A DNA stretch of 64,000 nt from Anadara kagoshimensis (taxonomy: Eukaryota; Mollusca; Bivalvia; Arcoida; Arcidae), in contig CM037871.1 in assembly GCA_021292105.1 (NCBI GenBank), positions 59,480,866 through 59,544,865 on the forward strand. The letters run 5' to 3'. Below the pieces are notes generated by a model. It searched no databases, had not been told where the DNA came from, and saw only the letters and a list, made by a program, of their open reading frames with translations. The position numbers and the translations under genes are program-made. Positions 13,500 to 24,769 of this stretch are shown here, piece by piece. Within the stretch, counting starts at the first letter, position 1, and each line of letters opens with the position of its first letter.

Positions 13500-13835
13500 G
13501 GATAAAGACAATCTCCTGTATCATGTCAGCATGATCAATTGTACGTCTTGTTGTTATTTTTTTTTTTCAAATTTCCCTAATTTTCAAATCCCCATTCTTA
13601 ACACAATTACATTGGAAATGATAAAGATGATCTCCTGTATCATATGTCAGTGTAATACATTTTACGTCTTGTTATTATTTTTTTCAAATTTCCCTAATTT
13701 TCAAATCCCATTCTTAACACAATTGAATTGGAAATGATAAAGACAATATCCTGTATCATATATCAGTGTAATACATTTTACATCTTGTTATTATTTTTTT
13801 TCAAATTTCCCTAATTTTCAAATCCTTACTCTTAC
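13500..13835 (+). repeat. Tandem repeat of about 116 bp, three copies
   Basis: Each unit has GATAAAGA, TCTCCTGTATCAT, a TTACGTCTTGTTATT block, a T-run and TTTCCCTAATTTTCAAATCC. The three units differ mainly in T-run length and scattered substitutions. Confidence 0.85.
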
Positions 13836-14023
13836 CACAAGTTAAAACAAATGAATTGGTTTCATACAACTTCAGGTTATATATACAAATTCCTTGATTG
13901 ATGTTAGTTTACATTTCTTTGATACATGCTTTCCTTATCCAATAAAAATGTTTCTATAATTATGCAATCAGTGTTTCATTATATATGGGCTTGACTGATG
14001 GCAAACCCTGTCTTTAACATATA

Positions 14024-14165
14024 CAGTAAACCTACATATAAAGACCACCTATAGGACCTAAGATATATAGACTTTATATAGAGGTTCTTTTTGGTTGAAA
14101 TTTGAAGCAAAGAACCTTAAAACACTGGTTTTTATGAGAAGGTCTTCACTATAGCAGGTGCTGTG
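14024..14165 (+). repeat. Decayed pogo/Tigger-like MITE
   Basis: Starts CAGTAAACCTACATATAAAG with accacctat following, matching the start of the copies at 16968 and 43945. The right terminus is not recognisable. Confidence 0.45.
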
Positions 14166-14257
14166 GTAGTATATGGTACCTACCACTTCTTTTGAGGTTT
14201 TAATGATACCATGACTCTGTAAACTCTTAACGATTTAAATATTTAAAAATAACTTAC

Positions 14258-14445
14258 CTTTTTTCGTTAATTCATTACAGGATTTACAGCTATTGGCTCC
14301 GACGTCCGAAATACAGATATCAAAAAGTAGGAAAACATAAAATGAAAAATTAATCCACAAAGTCATGTTTGTTATTCTGTGTAACCTCATTGTCTCTGAT
14401 AAAATGTTAAACAATGCTGTTGTGAAGCCCAATGCTTTTCTTAAT
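14258..14445 (-). CDS. Possible host exon with signal peptide and CxxC motif
   Basis: On the minus strand an acceptor (TTTTATTTTTTGCAG) precedes position 14445 and a consensus donor (AAG followed by GTAAGTT) follows 14258, giving a 188-nt exon. One phase is open throughout. A likely start, MTLWINFSFYVFLLFDICIS, looks like a signal peptide and is followed by VGANSCKSCNELTKKG, a CxxC segment. CxxC followed by a leucine-rich short helix after a signal peptide recalls the N-terminus of CRELD-type secreted or ER proteins, but this is a weak guess. Further exons should lie at lower coordinates; I could not identify them. It could also be a chance open segment. Confidence 0.4.
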
Positions 14446-16967
14446 CTGCAAAAAATAAAAATAAATTTTAAATCGATTTATCAATTAAGTGTATCAATTA
14501 CAATAGCAAACTAATTTAATTTATGAAGTTATAGGATAGTTCAACTACATCGCTACCATTTATAGACAGTATCTATCTATTGCAGTTTCAGTAGCAGTGA
14601 CCGAACTAATTTCAATGCATTCAAAATCTTTGTCCTATTTTATGTTAAGATCCATTTATGCTAAACAAAATAGAACACAAATAGAACGAACATACATGAA
14701 TAACTGCATGAAACTTAAGGTATTGTGAATACCGGTATTGTTTTCTAGAATACCCTTGATAACAGTAAACTTATTAGTTGGCCTGAACAGTATTATGTTG
14801 ATATTCCATCAATTAGAATTGAGTAGAATAATGCCATTTCAATAAAGCCAAAGTCAAGATTCTTTAACTTATTTCAAGTCAGTGTCAGTTCTGAATTTGG
14901 AAGAAGATAAAGATTGCCCAGGGAAATCCATTGAGCTTCAGCAAATGAATCTACAAACGTTCTTGCACTAAAATCTACTTCAGCAATATTCAAACCTTCA
15001 GGCATTATAGAGGTGCTGATATTCCTTCAAATTAGTTAACTTGAACACTCAAAGTCAAGATGGAATTTCAATGAAATACTTCAAAGTTTTACATTGTATT
15101 TATGTTTCCTGTAGTTAAACTGTGTAAAGAGAAATGTTGACTAGATGAAATACTGGTTGGTTATATAACAAGGTTTATTTTTAAATACTTTTCTGATGTT
15201 AATTAAGATTTCAATACTTTTGACCTGTACAAAAATATTTTTTTCTTTAATAAAATCTTCAAATTTATCCTGGATTATCTTTGGCTTACATCATACATTA
15301 TATGATATTCTTTTAACAGATTTTTGTTCCTGCTGTCTTCAGAACTGTAAAATACTACGTGTAGTACACTAAGTACTATATAACCCTTACTTAAGACTTC
15401 AGATCATCTCAGTATTACCCGGTACTTTGACCAGCTGAGAGAAATAACGACTTCTTAGTTCAACAACCCAGCAGTCAATACCAGAATCTTATATAAAAAT
15501 ATAAATTCCCATGGCTTAACTTCAAATTTTTCCACCAAAAACTAAAGGTTTCTTAATCCTTAACGAAAGAAGGTTTGATAAAACTTTAAGCGAAGACAGA
15601 AACTAACTAAAAGAGGAAGAAAGGGGCTTACATAATTGACTAAGGTACCTGTTGTTATTCTGTAAAAAAGACAAATGCGGTATAAATCAACATCAATAAT
15701 TGTTGAAAGTCTGAAATTTTCCCTATCACATCCATGATTGCAATAATTATAGTCATTAAGTGAAATTTTGTATCCCAAAATTTGATTTTAAGGAACAAGA
15801 GCTGTTCGTTAGGTCAAATGATAATTTTAGTGATATCATTTAAGACGTTTCACTCCATTTTCATTTAGAAATGGAGCTGATTTGATGACTATCCATGTAT
15901 TTTCTAAATTAAGGGTTTTCTCTATTTTTGATAGAACTTGGATATAGCTGATATTTATATTCAAATCCTTTAAAATTCTAAATTGCTGACATAACAAATT
16001 TTGTAAATCCGCAAATGTTATTTGAAATTACACAGGTCATTAAGACCCCCAAAATATCTGACATGTATAAAACTATTACAAATGAGTAGTTTTTGGTAAC
16101 AGTGATTTGTTCCTATCATGTATATATACAGTAACGTTCAAGTGTAATTTAGTTGATGTTATATCAAAGGTAAAGAGGGGAATCTGTTCTGAATTTGTTT
16201 AGTAATGTGTTATGTCAGATTCATGTACTGTAATAGGCCGTTCTTTACATCATTGTGTATAACAATGAATACAGCAAAGTACAAAACTTGTTTAGATGAA
16301 AAAATGTATTTTAACTTTGAATAAAGTAATGTTTCAGAGTTTTTTTTAACTGTTTAAGAATTAAAATGGCAAAATTGTGTCTGACTTTAAATGTAGCAGA
16401 GTTTAATAGTTTTTAACTAAGTTTCTCTATTGTTATGGCAATCTGGTGTTTAACTTGGAGTTTAGTTATTAAGATAAACTTACATGAAAGCTTAGAAAGG
16501 GAGGGATCTTGTCTAAAATGTTAGTTTAAATGTTTTATGTCATATACATGTACTGCAAAAGGTTCTACCAAAATTGTGTTTAATCTAAAATGAAGAAAAT
16601 TAAAGAAGTATTTAGAGAAATATTATGTAAAGGTTGGGAATGAGAAATGTATTAAAACTTTGGCGAGGGATTGTTTAGCAATGCTGAACGTCATCTGGGA
16701 GATACATGTAAACAACTTTGTTTCAAGTGTTATTTAGATGAAGTTGATTCAAGTTGGGGTGGATCTGTTCTGAATTTGTCTTACATCATATGTTGTATGG
16801 TTAGTCGAGTGGTGTTAAGCCCTGACTTATGGATTACAGCACCTCTCACCATTAAGGTTATACTCCAACTCCGCGAACATCCTAGTGTGAGAGAGTTTGT
16901 TAGTTTGCTTGCCAAAGGTTAGCTGTATTCCTGGATATTCAGGTTTTTCCAGTATCAATCAAATGTA
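14446..16967. other. Intergenic or intronic DNA
   Basis: No gene or element recognised. Loosely repeated words (ttatgtcanattcatgtactg, ggaatctgttctgaatttg) between about 16140 and 16800 suggest a very old tandem duplication. If the exon at 14258-14445 is real, part of this is its upstream intron. Confidence 0.4.
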
Positions 16968-17112
16968 CAGTCAAACCTGTCTATAAAAGCCACTCAAGGG
17001 AACCAGTAAAATTGGCCTATATATACAGGTTCATATAATATGAATAAGAAACAACTGGGATACAATTCTACTGGCCCTTATATAGATGTGGCCATTAAGG
17101 CAGGTTGGACTG
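16968..17112. mobile_element. Pogo/Tigger-like MITE, 145 bp
   Basis: Left end CAGTCAAACCTGTCTATA; the right end read in reverse is CAGTCCAACCTGCCTTA. TA dinucleotides at 16966-16967 and 17113-17114 form the target duplication expected for Tc1/mariner-pogo elements. It has no coding capacity. A second, more diverged copy is at 43945-44113. Confidence 0.8.
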
Positions 17113-18074
17113 TATAAACTAAAGCAGAATAGTTGTTAAACATTAATGACTTTTATCATATATAAATACCTGCTCAATCTGTTCTCTTAACCGATACAAT
17201 ATTTCATGTTATAACTTGTACATCCTTTACTTCTTTATAATAGCACCAATTCCGCAGTTTTACAACATTTTCCAGTAAGCCTTAATTATCATAAAAATTC
17301 CCTCTACCTATAAGTTTCCAAGAATATTACCAAATTTCCTACAATGTTAAACAAGAAACATAGTACACATGGTCATAAATTATTTCGTAATGTGATTTTT
17401 TCCCCTTGTAACAATGCGGACACTTAATATTAGCATTACAGATGACATAAATATCATGAAATAACAGTATTAATATAACGTGTTAAGAGTAACATCTCTT
17501 AAATGTAAATGAGACATGTGGTATATACACTTAATTAATCAGGATGTTGTTATTTACCGGTAAACTCTGCACCTAGTCCGTAAATAATTCAAATGACGCT
17601 GTATTATTAAGACAATTTACTTCAAATTTTTGTACTTTATTTAAAGTCTTGTTTTAAATATGTTAATAAACAGGAAACAACAGGTGTGTTAATATGTGGT
17701 ATTATTAATGTGGAAGTTTTAAGTTATTTCTGTTGTCTCTCTTAACACATTGTCTCGATGACCTGGGTGGACATGTGTGACAGTTGTGCGAGGTTTTTCT
17801 GAGGAACCCTGGTTTCCTCTAGCATTCCAGAATCATCATTATTTCACTATACTGTATTAGCTAGCCTCCTATCATTTGGACACAACATAAATGAGAAAAC
17901 TTGGGCCACAATCTGACTTAAGTATTCTCATGGAAAGAAATAAGTGTTGTGTGCTTACACAATAGTTAACTGATACTATGGTCTTTTAGTCTGGTGTGGC
18001 CAAAGAAACAGGTGCTTAAAGGGAAACAATTTTCTTTTTCTGCAGTGCAAAGAGACTGAGATTTTGATGGAAAG

Positions 18075-18310
18075 ACATGCCACTCTCTCATCTTTAAAAG
18101 TTCATTGTGGGTGTTTATGTGTAGGAGAAGATTACAATTGTTTATGACAAAACCAGGAACTATAAACATTAGTGAATGACCTTTTAAACAAACTAGGAAA
18201 CAAAATAAATATGTCACTTACTGGTACACATGACAGATCTACACAATGAAAATCCTAGAAAAGTTAAATGGCCAATGCAAAGTCCCTTTCATATCCATTG
18301 TAAACTAAAC
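18075..18310 (+). repeat. Dispersed repeat shared with 36415-36680, copy 1
   Basis: The words aaccaggaact, TTAGTGAATGA, a ggaaa-aaaataaatat block followed by TCACTTA, and aatcct-gaaaagttaaa occur in the same order at 36415-36680. Both copies lie beside a long GA microsatellite, although on opposite sides. Confidence 0.5.
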
Positions 18311-18315
18311 TTGTG

Positions 18316-18318
<3 letters not shown>

Positions 18319-18348
<30 letters not shown>
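18319..18348 (+). repeat. (GA)n microsatellite
   Basis: About 15 uninterrupted GA dinucleotides. Confidence 0.95.
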
Positions 18349-18352
<4 letters not shown>

Positions 18353-18538
18353 TTACCTATATTGTTCTACTTAAATTGTCTTTTTCTGTATATCTGTAAC
18401 AAATAAAATAAAAGCGATTATTAATTGGGTGTAAATTCATGATAGGCAGACTAAATTATCTGAATAACACTTTACTAAATCTTTTTTATCGTAAAAATTT
18501 TGTCAGTCTGATAAAGTCAACATTCAAGCCATGTATAT

Positions 18539-18656
18539 CACGGTGGCGAACCTACGTCACAAACCCTACTTCGTTACCACAACAATGGCGGCCAACAACG
18601 ACGGCTCGAGGTGAGTTTTGACTGAATTTCCATACTTCCCATCACTTAATAGCTAT
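18539..18656 (+). repeat. Left terminal inverted repeat, 118 bp
   Basis: Identical by eye over its full length to the reverse complement of 33735-33852. It starts CACGGTGGCGAACC and stops at AGCTAT, after which left and right flanks diverge (AGCCC on the left, CTCAA on the right). It contains ACAATGGCGGCCAACAACGA, a start-like context whose frame closes soon. Confidence 0.95.
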
Positions 18657-19593
18657 AGCCCAAGAGCTAGTGGGGTTTGAAATATGTGTCAATGGCCAAA
18701 AGCTTTGAAGGTTGTTTCTGATAGAAAAATGTCTGTAGTTTTTCGAATTTGGGCGTCTTGTGAATGAACTCGTTTCCGATTTTTTTTCAGACGCGAGTTT
18801 TTACACTAGAATCGCATTTTTCAGCCGGTTTTCGGTAATTTGATAATTCTGCATTATGGACGCGATATGGCCTTAAAATGTCTTATTACTGATGCGGTTA
18901 TCAAGAATTATGATCATTGTTGACATTTAAGTTAAAAACTTCTTGATACATTTCAGATTTTTTTTTAAAATAACTATTTTAGGAAAAAAATAGACCAAAA
19001 ATTTTGCGTTTTTAATATTTTGCCCTCTTTTATGTCTTATAAAAAAAATAATAAAAGCATTTAAGTGAAATGTTTTACCATATTGTCACAGCCTAATGTG
19101 TTTTGCATTCAATAAAAGTAGCTGCATATCATTTGGTAGGAAATTGCGGCACCCACAGTGGAAAAACTTTCCCCTACCCCAAAAATTGCAAATTTCTCAA
19201 AAAATCGATCTTTACTACAAATTTTGCTATTAGTTGCCATACTGATTGTTATACCGTGTAAGCTTTAATACTTGGGTGACAACATTGAAGACCTCTAACT
19301 AAAAACTTCTTGTTAAGCATTCAATCTCAATTTTGTGGCCAATTTTAAACAACCGAGTTTTTGCGTTTTACTTAATCTTTATTCGTTAAAGTCTTGTAGC
19401 GCATTCAAAAAAAGCCTGATTATCAATATACTATTTTATTTAGAATCCCTGATGTGTGTGCTTTATTGTGCAAGTATAATGTGTAACAAAATCGTCACAT
19501 TAACCCATTACCCACGATTTATTCTTCCCCTACCCCAATATGCTAACGATATGCGAATTCACGGGATATACTGTGTTAGTGCTCTTAGACAGG
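18657..19593 (+). repeat. Subterminal arm A (inverted copy at 24770-25706)
   Basis: Starts AGCCCAAGAGCTAGTGGGG immediately inside the left TIR and matches the reverse complement of 24770-25706 with a few substitutions and small indels. Identity falls toward the inner end (the last 90 bp are clearly diverged). The transposase stop codon lies 40 bp further in, so this arm supplies the 3' flank of that gene. Confidence 0.9.
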
Positions 19594-19632
19594 CTGGTTC
19601 AAAATAACTCGTATTCATTCAGAATTATAATT

Positions 19633-22600
19633 TCATTCATCATCAGTGTCTTCACTATCACTACTGTCGGATTCACGTACATCCTCATCTTCTCCCATGT
19701 CATCCTCTGTAAAAGTTGTACTGTCCATCTTCAGTCTTATATCTTTCGGAATCTGTTCACCTTCAAACCAGTGAATCGCATACTTGTTATTTTCTTTTTT
19801 CCATCCATTTTCTTGTGGAGTATTTAATGTAGGACAACTGCAATTGGCATGTTTCCAAAAATATGCAACATATTCTGTTCGGAGGATTTTCTGAACAAGA
19901 ACACTTTTACAAGGAGGTAGTGAACTCGGATCGGCTCCTTTGAGCTTTTCTAATGGGTCAGTTTGATTTGTTGGAGCGTATTTCTCTCTGAAAATGGCAA
20001 ATCGTGCCTCATTTACTGTTTTAATGTTTTTTTTGCCATACATTTCACAGACAAAAGATTCCATTACCTTCATATCTCTTTCATTAACTCTTTGATTTGT
20101 TCCAATATTTGAGAAAACGCTTCTGAAAGTTGCACTTTTTTCAACGATATTATAAGGCCTAATTTTACCTTTTCTAAGAAATGCTGCAGTATAATCACAT
20201 CCAGTGAAAGCATGGATAGCTGGAAGAACTTGGCACATTTCGATCCCAATTTCATTGGACAGTTTTGTTAGATCAATAAATCGCCTAGTATTGGTGCCGT
20301 CAGTGCCTGAATCCATCCATATGTTTGCATGTATTTGGTGACAATGATACAATAAAATAACCATTACATCCGTGTCATTTGCTCTAACCACTACGTTAGG
20401 AGAATCGGACCTTGAGGCAATGTATTGCACATGTAAGGTGATCCTGGTATCTGCCTCCTCGTGGGTACAGGCAAGATTGGACACTTCACTGCACACTACT
20501 GTTGCATCATTTTCGCAATAGAATTGATGGCAGTGGTCCTCTGTTGCATAATATAATGTATGGCCTGCAAGAATGTCAGCATAGTTATCATTCTTCCATT
20601 CTTGTAGCAAAAACGATAGTAATGACCTCTTGAAATTAGCAGATTTCAAAGCTGAACGGAAATCATGAGGTCGCTTTTGTTTTGGGCCCATTACTACAAT
20701 ATCTGGTCCACTGCTCTCTCCTCGCATATCTCTTTCAATATCTTTGATGGATGGATGGACATATGTGTCACAAACAAAGTGTATTTCTTTTGCCAGTTTA
20801 CATAATAGCTTGAGAATGGTTTTGGCTACACCTTCAAAAGTATCTGGTAGGTTTGACAGCAACTGTATAAGGAACATGGCATCAACGACATAAGCATCAA
20901 TTTGATTTGCAGCTGGAGGATCAGAATGAGCCTTGCTCTCTAACATTTTCATAAGTATTGATTTGTCGGTTTTATTCATATTCCCGTCAATTTGTGCAAG
21001 AGCTGGCGGCACGGGAGTGAGAGGATATTCAAAAACTTTCTGCAAGTTTATATCTGTTGTCGTTGCCAAAAACAAAAGCCTACCAAATAGATCACGTGAA
21101 CACTGTAGCTGTATGATTTTCTTTGCTTTCACCTCAACCCGAACCTTAAGTGCCAAAGATGCAAAAGTGCGCAATTTGTTTCTTGTAATAGGTTTTTCAA
21201 ATCTAGAGGGATCTGCAAAACAGCCATTTCTAAAGTCGTGAAAAGATTGCTCGCCATATTTTACACAACTAAGTATCTCATTTTTCACATCATCTTTGAC
21301 TCTGTTACCAGTTGATATGCACAGGAGATCCTCATTTCTTATCTCTGTATCAAACGGATTCTTAGTTGCTTTAATACAGTCGATCAAACTACTTACATCT
21401 TTATTATCTCTCTGAATTCGCGACGGCTTGAGCTCTTGATTCACATCCCCCTTTTTCCGGATTCCAGTTTTTGAGAGAAGAGCACCAACGATAGCACTGC
21501 GGACACTTCGTGTAATCATCCATCTTCGCCTGGCCGTATATGACTGGCTGAATGCAGAAATGCCAGTTAGACGAGATGCAGCATCAGCATTGATTGTCTG
21601 CTCAAGTGTCATGTCCACTGGAATTCTGGAAAATGATTTATTCGAGCGTCTTATAGACAAACCACCATTCTCAAGCATTGCTCTTGCTTGTGGATGACTT
21701 ATATCAATGTTAAGTAAATTTAAGTGATAGCGTGTCATCCATCTTGCATAGTTTGGTCTATTAGCTGCAAAAAATACTGGACACATTTTTCCTAAGCAGT
21801 AAGTAAATAAAGGTAGATCGTTAGTTCGACAAGATCTACTGAAAAGTAACAGAAGTTCAACTAATTCAATATACATAAACCAATACTGTGCTGTTGATCC
21901 ATGGTTTCCAGTTCTTGTGTCATTGGAAAAGGCTTCATACATATCAAAAATAGATTTTAAATTTTCTTGCTCTAGAACGTTTTGCATTTCTTCTGAAGAA
22001 GTATTTGTAATGAATTGTTCTAACTGCTCGTATAAAGATTCAGATATCTGACCATGCTCTTCCAGAAAAGACCGAAAATGGAGAATACGGAAAGAAAGAG
22101 ATAATATAGTATGCATTCTCTGACATCTGTTATAATGCTTCCCTTTTATGAACCCATTTAGAGACCCTTCTGCCAGAACTTTGGTCTCGGTTAGCACATA
22201 TGGTCCGCCAGAGCCCTCAATTAAGTGACCAAGAGCGCCAAAATATGCCAACATTATATGGAAAGGACCAAAACATATGAAAATATTGTCGTACTTTGGT
22301 GATTCTTCCGATTGTATCTGCATCGCTGGTTTAGCTATGGCAAGATCATAGTGGACAATTGCTGTGTTATCAGAACATTCCCGTGCCACAATCTGCGATC
22401 GACGTAATGTTTCCGACACCACATCTAATCGGGTCGGTGGCAAACTTATATTGTCCATATAGCCTATCACTTGCTCTGGTAGATGATCTACTGTGATTAG
22501 AGAATTCCATCCTGACCACATGGGTATATTAGAAAATAAATGGTGACAAATCACCCATGTTAAATCCCTTTTTCTGGTCTCATTTAAATTAGAGGGGTCC

Positions 22601-24270
22601 GAAATTGCTTTTACGGGATATTGAAATTTTGTTATTTTTGGACGCTTTCTGTAAGATTCTAAAATAGGGTCCTCAATATCTAAAGAGCGTTTACGTTTCA
22701 ATGACTTTGTTTGTGTAGTGGATACTTGTGGAATTCCTAGAGAGTCCCCCATTGAATGTTGTTCGTCGGGAGTGTTCTGGTAACATATTCCAACTGTGTC
22801 GTGCAAAGTTCCGCTTCCAGACAAAGTCTCGGTGTTTTCATCATAATTATCCCAAGCCGTTCCGGTTGACAAGTTTGGAATTTTCAGTAATCCATCAGGA
22901 GTTAGCTGATTCCTGTCTGATATTGTCATTGCAAGTTCAGTTTCAAGTGTCTCCGCAACATGGTAACTTATTGAGTGCCCTAAATGATTTAGTACTTCAA
23001 TAATTTTCCTACTACCAGTCATACTTTTAAAACCCAGTCCAAGACATAAATGTTTTGATGGCTTTATTTCGCCATTGGTTACAGCAAACAAAGCATCATC
23101 TGCTGCTGAACTGATGCATCTATTCATTCTTTCAGAAGGTTCTTTTGTTGAAGACCCTGTATATAGAGTTTTAAAAAACTGCATAAGTATGTCTGGGGGG
23201 TTAGCTTGGCCTTTCTGTATTTCATTTACAGTCAATGGGTTCTGTAATTGGGGACATGTCTTTGACATTTCTAATATTGTATTTCGCAACTGGTATGCAG
23301 CTTCAGTGACTTTGGAATTTAATAAAAACGTATTATGGAAACCTATAATCTGATCTGTATCTAGAAAGCTTGGATATAATATTTTGCCTTGTCGTTTACC
23401 TATTTTACTCATGCAAATATCATCTTTGAAGTGATTTAGAAGTTTTACTTCTAAAGTCTGGATGGTATATGAGGAGCAATCAAGACCAATGTCCATCAGC
23501 ATTGTAGTGTAATATTCATACAAGGAGGCAATTGTTACAGCTTGACCTTGTGCTATAACGTTTTTATTTATGTATTCGGTCAACCATTTAAATGCTTTTT
23601 CGTGTCCTAGCCTAATGTTGCCATATTCTGTCTTAGCAGACCCGGGTATACACCTCTCAGAAAGATTTAAGTAATGTTTTCGGCAGCTATGGTGATATTT
23701 AACCTCTTTAGCAACAAAATCTATATCACAAACTCTGGCAATCATATCTGTATCACCCAGAACCATTGCAGCATTTTTTATTTTTTCTCCCGCTTCCAAA
23801 CTTTCACAATTGCCTAACTGTTCCCTTTTCTTACCCTTCGTCAGGAGGCCACAAAACAAACATACGGGAAGAAAAATACCGGAGGAGGAAGTTTCGTCCG
23901 ATAAATGTTCAGTGTGGGATCTTAAAGTGTAAGAAACTTCTTCTACTTCTACAGTGGAAAAAGACTCTAGTTCTTTTTTTGAGACAGCAGTGAAGTTCTT
24001 GTAACACATTCTGTGATAACCATTGGTTTTAGGATCAAAGTTTTGAGGAAGATCTTGACAAATTTGTTTATATTTGTGGGATTTTGTTTTCGAAAGACGA
24101 TATTCAGCAACTTTTGCCACTTTACTCCATGTTGTTTCATCAAAAGGTTTAATTTCTATATCTTGGAAACGTTTATCGACATGAAGGCAACAAACAAGAT
24201 TTGTTTCATCTGTGCTATCGCCCTGTAATATCTGTTTCCCCTTAGATGTATCCAGCCGTGTGCTGGCCAT
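19633..24270 (-). CDS. Academ-like transposase with XPG/FEN1-like nuclease motifs
   Basis: A single uninterrupted 1545-codon frame starting at ATG 24270. Two cysteine/histidine clusters near residues 27-90 and 137-195 (CLFCGLL, YHHSCRKHY) look like zinc-binding DNA-contact regions. A central block near 570-900 holds IVHYDLAIAKPA, FGPFHIMLAYFGALGHLI, KGKHYNR and, further on, DMTLEQTINAD followed by RRRW, the conserved skeleton I recall from large cnidarian and mollusc transposase-like proteins; its acidic residues are candidate DDE residues. Near 1270-1360, CTHEEADTRI, RANDTDVMVIL and FTGCDYTAAFLRKGKI fit the E, DxD and GCDY motifs of XPG/FEN1 nucleases. The tail (about 1515-1545) is acidic. 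It should cut and join element ends in the nucleus. Academ assignment is by recalled architecture and needs a database search. Confidence 0.8.
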   Translation of the reverse strand: MASTRLDTSKGKQILQGDSTDETNLVCCLHVDKRFQDIEIKPFDETTWSKVAKVAEYRLSKTKSHKYKQICQDLPQNFDPKTNGYHRMCYKNFTAVSKKELESFSTVEVEEVSYTLRSHTEHLSDETSSSGIFLPVCLFCGLLTKGKKREQLGNCESLEAGEKIKNAAMVLGDTDMIARVCDIDFVAKEVKYHHSCRKHYLNLSERCIPGSAKTEYGNIRLGHEKAFKWLTEYINKNVIAQGQAVTIASLYEYYTTMLMDIGLDCSSYTIQTLEVKLLNHFKDDICMSKIGKRQGKILYPSFLDTDQIIGFHNTFLLNSKVTEAAYQLRNTILEMSKTCPQLQNPLTVNEIQKGQANPPDILMQFFKTLYTGSSTKEPSERMNRCISSAADDALFAVTNGEIKPSKHLCLGLGFKSMTGSRKIIEVLNHLGHSISYHVAETLETELAMTISDRNQLTPDGLLKIPNLSTGTAWDNYDENTETLSGSGTLHDTVGICYQNTPDEQHSMGDSLGIPQVSTTQTKSLKRKRSLDIEDPILESYRKRPKITKFQYPVKAISDPSNLNETRKRDLTWVICHHLFSNIPMWSGWNSLITVDHLPEQVIGYMDNISLPPTRLDVVSETLRRSQIVARECSDNTAIVHYDLAIAKPAMQIQSEESPKYDNIFICFGPFHIMLAYFGALGHLIEGSGGPYVLTETKVLAEGSLNGFIKGKHYNRCQRMHTILSLSFRILHFRSFLEEHGQISESLYEQLEQFITNTSSEEMQNVLEQENLKSIFDMYEAFSNDTRTGNHGSTAQYWFMYIELVELLLLFSRSCRTNDLPLFTYCLGKMCPVFFAANRPNYARWMTRYHLNLLNIDISHPQARAMLENGGLSIRRSNKSFSRIPVDMTLEQTINADAASRLTGISAFSQSYTARRRWMITRSVRSAIVGALLSKTGIRKKGDVNQELKPSRIQRDNKDVSSLIDCIKATKNPFDTEIRNEDLLCISTGNRVKDDVKNEILSCVKYGEQSFHDFRNGCFADPSRFEKPITRNKLRTFASLALKVRVEVKAKKIIQLQCSRDLFGRLLFLATTTDINLQKVFEYPLTPVPPALAQIDGNMNKTDKSILMKMLESKAHSDPPAANQIDAYVVDAMFLIQLLSNLPDTFEGVAKTILKLLCKLAKEIHFVCDTYVHPSIKDIERDMRGESSGPDIVVMGPKQKRPHDFRSALKSANFKRSLLSFLLQEWKNDNYADILAGHTLYYATEDHCHQFYCENDATVVCSEVSNLACTHEEADTRITLHVQYIASRSDSPNVVVRANDTDVMVILLYHCHQIHANIWMDSGTDGTNTRRFIDLTKLSNEIGIEMCQVLPAIHAFTGCDYTAAFLRKGKIRPYNIVEKSATFRSVFSNIGTNQRVNERDMKVMESFVCEMYGKKNIKTVNEARFAIFREKYAPTNQTDPLEKLKGADPSSLPPCKSVLVQKILRTEYVAYFWKHANCSCPTLNTPQENGWKKENNKYAIHWFEGEQIPKDIRLKMDSTTFTEDDMGEDEDVRESDSSDSEDTDDE

Positions 24271-24769
24271 TTTGCAACACTTCTAATTGAAATGACAATG
24301 AGTTATCACAAACAAATCGCAAAATATTATTTACAGTGATTTTAATTCAGTCACGGAATCAAATAGAATTAACAAACAGATTACTTATCTGCGTCAAAAC
24401 TTCATTGATTCTATTGTGAACACGGATTCTTTTTAAAAACAAATATTAAATAAAATCAACTTGTTCACACGAAATATAAACGGTAACAAAACAATAGAAA
24501 AAGGGGTGAATAGTTTTTTCTTACTTATCATAAACAACAACCATATGAAAGTATCTATAATTGCAACCACGTGTGATTTGCAATGACAGAAAACGTAACA
24601 CAAACGCTTTGCGCAGCGCCATCTGCCGAGTCATACAAAAGGGCGTGGCACTATCATTGCTTAATAATACAAAAAATCAAAGCATTGAATAAACAAGCTA
24701 ACAGCGTAATTTACTATATGTTTCAAGTACAAATTTACGTTATAACACTCTACCGTGTTTAAAATCTCA
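24271..24769 (-). promoter_or_regulatory. Upstream region of the transposase gene
   Basis: A 500-bp unique stretch between the transposase start codon and arm A'. It is AT-rich with one GC-richer patch (about 24590-24660, including tttgcgcagcgccatctgcc). It presumably contains the 5' UTR and promoter. No TATA box in a convincing position. Confidence 0.4.

Larger units (their letters stand above)
10670..14257. other. Intergenic or intronic DNA rich in decayed tandem repeats
   Basis: No gene recognised. The interval holds a 36-bp duplication (11166-11237), a poly-T run (11663-11685), a SINE remnant (11888-12100) and two degenerate tandem arrays (about 12690-13170 and 13500-13835). The rest is unremarkable AT-rich DNA. 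Confidence 0.45.
17115..18538. other. Intergenic DNA left of the large transposon
   Basis: No gene recognised. Contains a possible SINE-core remnant near 17785 (ggaaccctggtttcctc), a dispersed repeat (18075-18310) and a GA microsatellite (18319-18348). Confidence 0.45.

Noticed and set aside
19335..19607. Protein beginning with ANFKQPSF in arms A and A'
   Set aside because: Begins with GTG, is low in complexity and is open in both arms only because the arms are similar; no splice or domain support.
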